Of a DNA stretch of 64,000 nucleotides, positions 57,366 through 64,000 are shown piece after piece. The notes below the pieces were generated by a model. The model ran no database searches. It saw only the letters and a list, made by a program, of their open reading frames with translations, and had not been told where the DNA came from. A program made the translations under genes and the position numbers. How positions within the stretch are numbered: position 1 is the stretch's first letter; each line of letters starts with the position of its first letter. Where the stretch lies: NCBI RefSeq assembly GCF_000238375.3, contig NZ_AHBZ03000021.1, forward strand, positions 62,001-126,000, read 5' to 3'. This DNA comes from Pseudoalteromonas citrea. GTDB lineage: Bacteria; Pseudomonadota; Gammaproteobacteria; Enterobacterales; Alteromonadaceae.

Positions 57366-57770
57366 TTGAATTATCAAGAAATACGCGAAAAAATCACTAG
57401 CACTTCTAGCTGGCAGCAAAGTTATAGGGAGATCATGCTCCTTGCGAAATCACTTCCTAGCCTTCCTGATTGCTTAAAAACAGATGAAGCTTTAATTAGA
57501 GGCTGTGAAAGCAAAGTTTGGTTGCATATAGACTTAGATGAAAGTCAGCACAATCTAGTATTGGTTGGCGATTCAGACACTCGTATCGTAAAAGGGTTGT
57601 TTGCCATAGTTTTAAGTATGTACAGCGGTTTAACACCAGCACAAGCAAAAGAAATTGACGCCTATGCTGAATTTGAAACTCTAGGGTTAATAAAGCACCT
57701 AAGTCCATCTCGTGGCAATGGAGTTCGCGCAATCGTAGACACTATCCAAGACAAACTTTCTCAGTGGTAA
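57366..57770 (+). CDS. csdE: sulfur acceptor CsdE/SufE type
   Basis: 134 residues, starting at TTG 57366, four bases after csdA. Persulfide-accepting Cys47 is in IRGCESKVW, the family's RGCxSxVW motif. It activates CsdA and passes on sulfur. Its stop codon lies inside a long palindrome (57755-57783) shared with the convergent tcdA end. Confidence 0.92.
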   Translation: MNYQEIREKITSTSSWQQSYREIMLLAKSLPSLPDCLKTDEALIRGCESKVWLHIDLDESQHNLVLVGDSDTRIVKGLFAIVLSMYSGLTPAQAKEIDAYAEFETLGLIKHLSPSRGNGVRAIVDTIQDKLSQW

Positions 57771-57783
57771 CCACTGAGAAAGT
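57755..57783. terminator. long palindrome at the csdE/tcdA convergence
   Basis: ACTTTCTCAGTGGT and ACCACTGAGAAAGT form a perfect 14-base inverted repeat around a single A, spanning the csdE stop. There is no strong T-run on either strand. It lies seven bases before the tcdA stop, so it could act as a bidirectional terminator or RNA-stability element. Confidence 0.65.
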
Positions 57784-57789
57784 AACTCT

Positions 57790-58590
57790 CTAACTGCTTT
57801 GCGTTTTTTCTTTCTTTTGTAAATATTTTTTAATGGCTTTTGAAGCCGCAAAAAAACCAAATGTCCCTGTCACCATTGTTGCAGACCCAAAGCCTGTGGC
57901 GCAATCCATATTTTTTGACCCATCGGCTTGCTGCTTAGCCTGGCATACTTCTCCATTAGCAGTAGGATACACAAGCTGCTCTGTCGAATATACACAATCA
58001 ACACCAAATTTACGCTTTGGATTTGACGTGAAATTGTAGTTTTTGCGTAAGATATACCGTACTTTAGCCAGTAAAGGATCTTGAGTGGTTTTCGCCACAT
58101 CGCCATATAAAATTTGGCTTGGATCAGTTTGACCACCAGCTCCACCTGTAGTAATAACCGGTATTTTCCGGCGTTTGCAATGGGCGATTAGTGCTGATTT
58201 TTCTTTAACTGCATCAATACAATCAATGACATAATCATAGTCGACAATATGCTCTGCTATGTTTTCCAAGGTCAGAAAATCATCAATCAGGTTCACTTTA
58301 CAATTCGGATTAATATCCTGTAAACGCGACTGCATTGCTTCTATTTTCTGTTCACCCACCGTACTCGTCAGCGCGTGGATTTGACGGTTGATATTAGTGA
58401 CACAGATATCATCTAAATCAACTAGTGTGATATGGCCAACCCCAGTACGAGCCAGCGCTTCAGCAGCCCAACTCCCCACACCACCAATACCTACCACACA
58501 AAAGTGTGCTTGTTGTAGCCAATCCAGTTGCTGCTCGCCATATAGACGCGAAATTCCACCAAACCTTAATTGCGCTTGTTGTTCCATCAT
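57790..58590 (-). CDS. tcdA: tRNA threonylcarbamoyladenosine dehydratase TcdA
   Basis: 266 residues of the ThiF/MoeB/E1-like family. The nucleotide motif GIGGVGSWAAEALARTG begins near residue 33, and the LVDLDDICVTNINRQ strand-loop and Cys-containing segments follow. It cyclises t6A37 of tRNA to ct6A with ATP, using sulfur or acting with CsdA/CsdE in E. coli (CsdL), where the three genes are neighbours. Here tcdA converges on csdAE. It begins two bases after the pseudouridine synthase stop and so belongs to the lpxK-kdsB transcription unit. ATG at 58590 or 58587. Confidence 0.92.
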   Translation of the reverse strand: MMEQQAQLRFGGISRLYGEQQLDWLQQAHFCVVGIGGVGSWAAEALARTGVGHITLVDLDDICVTNINRQIHALTSTVGEQKIEAMQSRLQDINPNCKVNLIDDFLTLENIAEHIVDYDYVIDCIDAVKEKSALIAHCKRRKIPVITTGGAGGQTDPSQILYGDVAKTTQDPLLAKVRYILRKNYNFTSNPKRKFGVDCVYSTEQLVYPTANGEVCQAKQQADGSKNMDCATGFGSATMVTGTFGFFAASKAIKKYLQKKEKTQSS

Positions 58591-58591
58591 A

Positions 58592-59257
58592 CTACCACTC
58601 TAACGACCAAGGGTTTTTCCATTTAATGAAAACCTCATGATTAATTAATTTCAAAAACTGTTTGCCTTCACTGGGCATAGCCTGATATTGATATATTTTA
58701 CCATGCCACTGAAAGCGCAGTGCATAAGCATGCAAATAGACACGATCTGCGACCTCACTTCCGTATAACTCATCACCATAAATTGGTGCTGAAATGCTCT
58801 TCATTGCCACTCTGAGTTGGTGTGTTTTTCCAGTAAATGGTTTTAAAATAGCACCTCGAATGCCCGCTTCAATACTCGCTGTATAAAAGCGTGTTATTGC
58901 AGGGTTATCTTGTGATTTAAGTAATTTATGAGCACCTCTGCGCGCTTTAGACATATCACCTTTGATCCAGCCTTGTTTTTTATTTGGCTTATTAGCAATG
59001 AGGGCTAAATACACTTTGTCTATGGCTCTGTTAGTAAATAGCTCGCTAAATCGGTTGGCAGCAGCACTCGATTTAGCAAAAATTAATAGCCCTGACGTTA
59101 CCTTATCTAAACGGTGCACTGAAAAAAGCTTTATCTGTAGTTGAGCTTCTAATTGTACAACGAAGCCAGCACCACTTTCGCTGTGAAAGCTCATTCCCGC
59201 AGGCTTCAGTGCGACAATGAAATCACTCTCATCAGCGATTATTTCAAACTTTGCCAT
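58592..59257 (-). CDS. RluA-family pseudouridine synthase (TIGR01621-type)
   Basis: 221 residues. Catalytic Asp51 in SVHRLDKVTSGLLIFAK, the RluA family signature, with later GKTHQLRVAMKSI and GDELYG blocks. No S4 domain, so it is the short RluA-like type. RNA target unknown: rRNA or tRNA. Its start overlaps kdsB by 14 bases, so both are co-translated. Confidence 0.9.
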   Translation of the reverse strand: MAKFEIIADESDFIVALKPAGMSFHSESGAGFVVQLEAQLQIKLFSVHRLDKVTSGLLIFAKSSAAANRFSELFTNRAIDKVYLALIANKPNKKQGWIKGDMSKARRGAHKLLKSQDNPAITRFYTASIEAGIRGAILKPFTGKTHQLRVAMKSISAPIYGDELYGSEVADRVYLHAYALRFQWHGKIYQYQAMPSEGKQFLKLINHEVFIKWKNPWSLEW

Positions 59258-60005
59258 TTACCAACTCAACAACTCGCGCTAAGTCTTCTGGTGTATCTAC
59301 GCCTGCATACACGGGCTTTACAGCCTTTGATATTTTGATCTGGTGACCATGATACAACACGCGTAATTGCTCAAGTGACTCTTGAACTTCAAGTGGTGAT
59401 ACAGCCAGCGATAAATACTCTTTAATAAACCCCGCTCTGTAAGCATAAATGCCAACATGGCGCTGAAAGTTATCTACAGGAATTGCTTCTTTATCTAACG
59501 CTAGCATACTGCTACGTTGAAAAGGGATGGGGGAGCGAGAAAAGTACAATGCATTATCATGAACGTCGCTCACCACTTTTACGGCGTTAGGGTTTAGTAC
59601 TTCTTCTACATCTTCAACATCAACACTGAGTGTCGCCATCGGCGCATTGGAGGTTGTTAATAAACTTGCCACCTGATTTATATTCTCAGCGTCTAACAAG
59701 GGTTCATCACCTTGTACATTCACAACGATTGTGTCAGGGTCTAGTTTGAGTGTTTCAACAACTTCAGCTAACCTTTCAGTGCCTGACTGGTGATCTTCTC
59801 TCGTCATTAACACCTTATCAGTAAAACCTCGAACCGCGTCAAAGACTAGTTCATGATCTGTGGCAATGTAAACGGCACTAGCATCAGAGCGACAAGCCTG
59901 CTCAAAAACATGTTGGATCATTGGCTTGCCACAAATATCTGCAAGTGGCTTCCCTGGTAAGCGACTCGATGCATAGCGCGCAGGAATAACGACTACGAAT
60001 GCCAC
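59244..60005 (-). CDS. kdsB: 3-deoxy-manno-octulosonate cytidylyltransferase
   Basis: 253 residues. Activates KDO as CMP-KDO for lipopolysaccharide inner core. [24 protein letters not shown] is the nucleotide-binding signature; [11 protein letters not shown] and [12 protein letters not shown] are later motifs. It overlaps ycaR by 13 bases and the pseudouridine synthase gene by 14. Confidence 0.97.
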   Translation of the reverse strand: MAFVVVIPARYASSRLPGKPLADICGKPMIQHVFEQACRSDASAVYIATDHELVFDAVRGFTDKVLMTREDHQSGTERLAEVVETLKLDPDTIVVNVQGDEPLLDAENINQVASLLTTSNAPMATLSVDVEDVEEVLNPNAVKVVSDVHDNALYFSRSPIPFQRSSMLALDKEAIPVDNFQRHVGIYAYRAGFIKEYLSLAVSPLEVQESLEQLRVLYHGHQIKISKAVKPVYAGVDTPEDLARVVELVNGKV

Positions 60006-60190
60006 TTTTCAACCTCTTCTAAACTTAATTCTCGTGCTTCGTTCTCTAACAAAACCGGAATATCATCTCTGATTGGATACGCCAATTTAGATGCAGTACT
60101 AATTAGCTCACTGTGCTCTTTGTCATATTGCAACTTACCCTTGCACACAGGACAGGCTAAAATTTCTAATAACTTTTTATCAAAGGCCAT
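59993..60190 (-). CDS. ycaR: Trm112/YcaR family protein
   Basis: 65 residues. [20 protein letters not shown] carries a CxxC zinc-knuckle-like pair, and [18 protein letters not shown] is the family's conserved end. YcaR-type proteins lie between lpxK and kdsB in many gammaproteobacteria. Probably a small structural or accessory protein. Overlaps lpxK by 11 bases and kdsB by 13. Confidence 0.92.
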   Translation of the reverse strand: MAFDKKLLEILACPVCKGKLQYDKEHSELISTASKLAYPIRDDIPVLLENEARELSLEEVEKWHS

Positions 60191-61160
60191 GATGGATCTC
60201 TTTATTCTTTAAAATTTCTAATAACTGTTTAACTAACATCTTACTCGGTTGCGCTTCAACTTTTAAGTAATACCAGTTCTCTTGCGCAAAACTTTGGCAT
60301 TTTACCGCGTCTTTTTCGGTCATAAATATTGCTATATCACCAAACTGACTAAAGTCCGACTTTATATACGCATGATGGTCGCGAAAATGCGCAGTATCGT
60401 GGATAGCAATACCTTCTTCTTGCAGTGATTTTTCAAAACGCTGAGGATTCCCTATTGCGCTAACCGCGATGCCATTATTAGGATAATCGTCACTTTTTAG
60501 ACCCGTTAATACACTGTAAACACCTGCACTTTCTAACGCATAACTAATGTCTTCCGCCCCCCCATTTTCAACCACAAGATCAACACTGCGCAACCGACTA
60601 GGTAATTCTCTTAATGGTCCCGCGGGAAGTAAACACCCATTACCAAAGCGGCGCTTGTTATCAACAATGCACAACTCGATTTCACGGGGCATTTTATAGT
60701 GCTGAAGCCCATCGTCAGAAACAATTAAATCTATCTTATAGTTTGTTTTTAAATAATTACAGCTAGCTTCCCGATCAGGGCCAATCACCACAGGGCAACC
60801 AAGACGAGAGTGCAATAAATATGGTTCATCACCGGCCTGCTCTACCGAGCTTCTACTCGTTACCTCAAATGGATAAGTGGGTGCTTTGGAGCCATACCCT
60901 CGGCTGATCACGGCAACTTTAATCCCTCGCTCCTGTAAGAACTCAACTAACCACAAAGCAAAAGGCGTTTTTCCATTACCGCCAATACTAATATTTCCCA
61001 CAACAATAATCGGTGTGTGTGCTTTAAATTGCTTTAAAATTCCTAATGAAAATAGCGCACGCCGAACAGTCGAAATACCCCAAAAGATTAAGCTTAAGGG
61101 CAATAATAAATACGTTATGATTGACTTAGATCGATACCAAGTTTTCTCTATATTTTTCAA
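60180..61160 (-). CDS. lpxK: tetraacyldisaccharide 4'-kinase
   Basis: 326 residues. Phosphorylates the lipid A precursor at the 4' position using ATP, at the inner membrane. An N-terminal amphipathic/transmembrane helix ([15 protein letters not shown]) precedes the P-loop at residues 55-66 ([12 protein letters not shown]). SDDGLQHY is the later catalytic region. It lies three bases after the msbA stop. Confidence 0.96.
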   Translation of the reverse strand: MKNIEKTWYRSKSIITYLLLPLSLIFWGISTVRRALFSLGILKQFKAHTPIIVVGNISIGGNGKTPFALWLVEFLQERGIKVAVISRGYGSKAPTYPFEVTSRSSVEQAGDEPYLLHSRLGCPVVIGPDREASCNYLKTNYKIDLIVSDDGLQHYKMPREIELCIVDNKRRFGNGCLLPAGPLRELPSRLRSVDLVVENGGAEDISYALESAGVYSVLTGLKSDDYPNNGIAVSAIGNPQRFEKSLQEEGIAIHDTAHFRDHHAYIKSDFSQFGDIAIFMTEKDAVKCQSFAQENWYYLKVEAQPSKMLVKQLLEILKNKEIHHGL

Positions 61161-61163
61161 AAC

Positions 61164-62900
61164 TTACTCACCGTATTGCATTTTACATAAAGCAGCATAA
61201 ACCCCTTGCTGGGCTAATAAGTTTTGATGAGTCCCTTGCTCCACAATTTCACCTTGCTCCACAACATAAATTTTATCTGATTTTTCAATCGTTGAAAGTC
61301 GGTGCGCTATTACAATGGAAGTTTTATTTTGCATTAAGGTATCCAGCGCGTCTTGTATTAATCTCTCAGACTCAGTATCAAGCGCTGACGTTGCCTCATC
61401 TAAAATTAGGATTGGTGCATCTTTCACTATCGCTCGCGCAATCGCCAACCGCTGCCGCTGACCGCCTGAAAGCATCACCCCATTCTCTCCCACCATTGTA
61501 TCCAACCCTTCAGGGAGATCTTTAATAAACTCCCAAACATGGGCTTGCTGTGCAACAGACTTTAACTCTTCATAAGATAGAGGCGTTTCAAGCCCATACA
61601 TGATGTTATTCGCGATGGTATCGTTGAACAATACAACTTGCTGAGATACGACAGCAAACTGTCTCCTTAAATCCTGCAAAGAAAGCGATCTAATTTCTAT
61701 ACCATCAAGTTCAATTGAACCTTGTTCAATATCATAGTATCGGGGTAGTAAATTCGATAACGTAGACTTCCCTGAACCAGAACGTCCTACTAAAGCAATG
61801 CTTTCTCCCGCGTTGACTGTCAGGTTCAGTGATTTTATCACCGGAGTTTCTTTCGTTGGATAGCAAAAGGTTACGTTTTTTACCTCTAACTTCCCCTTGG
61901 CTTTACCAAGCGACATCGAACCAGTATCTTTTTCTATGTCTGTGTCTAATATCTCAAAGATACTTTGCGCTGCAGAAATTCCACGTTGTAAATCACTATT
62001 CACATTAGCTAGTTGCTTTAACGGCCTTAACATCATCATCATTGACGTTAGTAATGACACAAATGCACCCGCAGTGATGGTATCAATCATCGACGGCATC
62101 GCAATAATTGCTAAAATTAACGCCATCGCACTCGCAGCTAATATTTGAATCACAGAAACGCTTAGTGCGCGTGTAGCATCCATTTTGACTCGTTGCTGTC
62201 TGTTTTTGTTATTCACAATTGAGAATTTATCAATTTCTCGTTTTTGCCCTCCAAAACCATGAATAACCTTATGACCCGCTAACATTTGCTCTGAGCCACG
62301 AGTTACTTCCCCCATCGCATCTTGAATATTTTTTGATATTTTGCGAAAGCGCTTAGAAACAAGCGTCACGATGAGCGCGACTAATGGAATAATGATCAGA
62401 AAGATAGATGACAATTGCCAACTTGAGCGAAACATAACGACAAGTAAAAAAATAACAAATGCACCTTCGCGGATCATAACTTGCAGTGCTCGAGTTATTG
62501 CTTGCTGTACCTGCTCTGTATCAAAAGTTATCTTTGATATTAGCTCCCCATTCGAATGCTGATCATGGAATGAAACAGGTAAATACAACATATGTTCATA
62601 TAACTCTTGCCTAAGCTGCCTAACTACTTGAGAACCCACATAAGTAAGGCAATACGATGCCATATAATTAAATACGCCCCGGCCTATTACCAAGGCGATA
62701 ACGACAATTGGCGCCCAAGACAATACTTCAACGTTCCTGTCACTTAAGCCATCATCTATAAAGGGTTGCATTAATCGTACAAATAGCGCATCCATTGCGG
62801 CATATCCAAGCATTCCTATCACAGCACACACAGCAACAGTTCGATACTTAAATGTATAAGACAGCAAACGTTTGTAAATTTGCTTCGCGCTCATTTGCAT
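61164..62900 (-). CDS. msbA: lipid A export ABC transporter MsbA
   Basis: 578 residues from ATG 62900, which has a GGAAG site 7 bases upstream; the frame stays open to 62948. A six-helix transmembrane half (~10-320), then an ABC domain: Walker A GRSGSGKST, signature LSGGQRQR and Walker B ILILDEATSALD. It flips core-lipid A across the inner membrane. First gene of msbA-lpxK-ycaR-kdsB. comEC lies 110 bases upstream on the same strand. Confidence 0.96.
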   Translation of the reverse strand: MQMSAKQIYKRLLSYTFKYRTVAVCAVIGMLGYAAMDALFVRLMQPFIDDGLSDRNVEVLSWAPIVVIALVIGRGVFNYMASYCLTYVGSQVVRQLRQELYEHMLYLPVSFHDQHSNGELISKITFDTEQVQQAITRALQVMIREGAFVIFLLVVMFRSSWQLSSIFLIIIPLVALIVTLVSKRFRKISKNIQDAMGEVTRGSEQMLAGHKVIHGFGGQKREIDKFSIVNNKNRQQRVKMDATRALSVSVIQILAASAMALILAIIAMPSMIDTITAGAFVSLLTSMMMMLRPLKQLANVNSDLQRGISAAQSIFEILDTDIEKDTGSMSLGKAKGKLEVKNVTFCYPTKETPVIKSLNLTVNAGESIALVGRSGSGKSTLSNLLPRYYDIEQGSIELDGIEIRSLSLQDLRRQFAVVSQQVVLFNDTIANNIMYGLETPLSYEELKSVAQQAHVWEFIKDLPEGLDTMVGENGVMLSGGQRQRLAIARAIVKDAPILILDEATSALDTESERLIQDALDTLMQNKTSIVIAHRLSTIEKSDKIYVVEQGEIVEQGTHQNLLAQQGVYAALCKMQYGE

Positions 62901-63010
62901 ATATTTCTTCCAATCTTTTTCTACAAAACAAGGTATTGTACTTGTCATACCAATAAAACAAAATGCCCAACTTAAATTATTCGTCGATGTATCCCAAATT
63001 CAAGAGAGGA

Positions 63011-64000
63011 TCACCTAAAAAACCAAAAACCTTTACTAACTCGCGCTTTAATAATCATCAACTCATTATCGAATACCCTGATTTTGATATGACCACTAAC
63101 TGCCGTGTCTAACTGGTTAATACCTAAATCCCTATACCTTGTCACAACCTCTGGATGCGGAAGTCGCCATGGCGAATAATAGCTGCGCGAATAAATAACA
63201 TGTTCAGGATTTACTGCCCGAATAAACTCTTCTGACGAGGACGTTTTGCTACCATGATGAGGTGCAAGCAAAATAGTACTTCGAAGTTGACCAACCGGAT
63301 AGTGCTTTAATAAGCTTAATTCAGCTCGACGCTCTATATCCCCTGGTAACAAAAAAGAAAACGTACCGTCGCTCACTTTAACAACACAGGAGTTATTATT
63401 TTTTGAACCTAAGTCAAACTTTGGCCATATTGTTTCTACTGACAGGCTATTTAGCTTTACTGATTTCAATGCACAATGAGTATGGGTATGGCCATTATGG
63501 AACTCAGCTAAAGATGAAAAACGATCGAATGTATATAACTCGTCTACCCCCCCAATATGATCGTTATCCTGATGGCTTAAAATTGTATGCGTCAACTCTA
63601 TGCCATTTTCTTGGATATATGGCTGAACAACATGCTCAAAAATAGCATATTTGTCGAAATACTTTGCACCTAAATCATACAGTAGAGCCTTACCTCCGCT
63701 CGTAATTAATACCGAAGTACCATGCCCTACATCGAATACATCTATCTCCCAACGAGGTTGGACAACGGTTAATCTATGAATACCGTATAAAACTACCGGC
63801 CACCACATCAACTTCCGAATAGGTGCAACCAAAAAGAAAATAAATACGCTATAGATGAATAACAGAGTAATTAGGTCTATTTTTCCTGAGTTCCACCAGC
63901 CATTTGACCCGGTTACGTCGATTGCACTTTGTAACAACCAACTGAATACACTGTCGAAGCCCTCTAAGACTTTATTTATATTGACTAAACTGGCGAGGAA
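63011..64000 (-). CDS. comEC: ComEC/Rec2 competence protein, C-terminal part (runs off window)
   Basis: The frame is open to the window end and shows 329 C-terminal residues; the N-terminus lies beyond 64000. Two hydrophobic segments (LITLLFIYSVFIFFLVA and WPVVLYGIHRLTV) end the competence domain. Then a metallo-beta-lactamase-like domain follows: DVFDVGHGTSVLI, LSHQDNDHIGGVDEL (HxDxDHxGG), LLPGDIE and LAPHHGSKTSSS. In ComEC this domain processes the transported DNA strand. Located next to msbA, as in many gammaproteobacteria. Confidence 0.94.
   Translation of the reverse strand, partial: FLASLVNINKVLEGFDSVFSWLLQSAIDVTGSNGWWNSGKIDLITLLFIYSVFIFFLVAPIRKLMWWPVVLYGIHRLTVVQPRWEIDVFDVGHGTSVLITSGGKALLYDLGAKYFDKYAIFEHVVQPYIQENGIELTHTILSHQDNDHIGGVDELYTFDRFSSLAEFHNGHTHTHCALKSVKLNSLSVETIWPKFDLGSKNNNSCVVKVSDGTFSFLLPGDIERRAELSLLKHYPVGQLRSTILLAPHHGSKTSSSEEFIRAVNPEHVIYSRSYYSPWRLPHPEVVTRYRDLGINQLDTAVSGHIKIRVFDNELMIIKARVSKGFWFFR

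Overview
The window is AT-rich chromosomal DNA from a marine gammaproteobacterium, most likely Pseudoalteromonas or a close relative in the Alteromonadales. The evidence is the sdhCDAB-sucABCD block divergent from gltA, thrS-infC-rpmI-rplT, msbA-lpxK-ycaR-kdsB, a DUF3010 protein, a TIGR02450 Trp-rich protein, and a hydroxyproline/peptidase cluster typical of proteolytic marine bacteria. No rRNA, tRNA, CRISPR array or prophage was seen.

Layout. 1-9.5 kb is an accessory stretch: small orphan genes, a GNAT acetyltransferase, a PD40 propeller protein, and a GlxA/AraC-type regulator split by a complete 1030-bp IS903-group element (2234-3263, 9-bp target duplication). Two relics of related IS ends lie at 8230-8277 and 19876-19960. 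9.7-11.5 kb carries rsmF and a possible small RNA with its own terminator. 11.5-17.7 kb is a divergent trans-4-hydroxy-L-proline catabolic cluster: epimerase, D-hydroxyproline dehydrogenase, deaminase, ketoglutarate-semialdehyde dehydrogenase, plus an M24 Xaa-Pro peptidase. A 14-bp GntR-like palindrome lies in the divergent promoter, but no regulator gene is nearby. 17.8-18.8 kb holds a ParD-like antitoxin gene overlapping a second type I methionine aminopeptidase gene, followed by an orphan HExxH protein.

20-31 kb: gnd, pykA, a LytTR two-component pair, a SulP transporter, an Lrp regulator, a metallo-beta-lactamase-fold hydrolase, an M14 peptidase and a short-chain dehydrogenase that appears frameshifted. 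31-34.6 kb is the translation operon thrS-infC(ATT start)-rpmI-rplT. 34.8-44.4 kb mixes an EEP-family phosphodiesterase-like protein, DUF3010, a Hanks-type protein kinase, glnS, an internally duplicated orphan protein and a TPR-GGDEF diguanylate cyclase. 44.5-56 kb is the TCA block; SucB has two lipoyl domains and a strong intrinsic terminator separates sucB from sucC. 56-64 kb is csdAE convergent with a six-gene minus-strand series (msbA, lpxK, ycaR, kdsB, RluA-type synthase, tcdA), preceded by comEC, which runs off the window end.

The strongest candidates for something undescribed are the ParD-like/methionine-aminopeptidase overlap pair, the structured RNA candidate at 11394-11503, the HExxH orphan beside an IS relic, and the orphan gene pair at 8668-9491. 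The IS-split regulator is the clearest direct sequence result: removing the element and one target copy restores an intact 318-codon frame.
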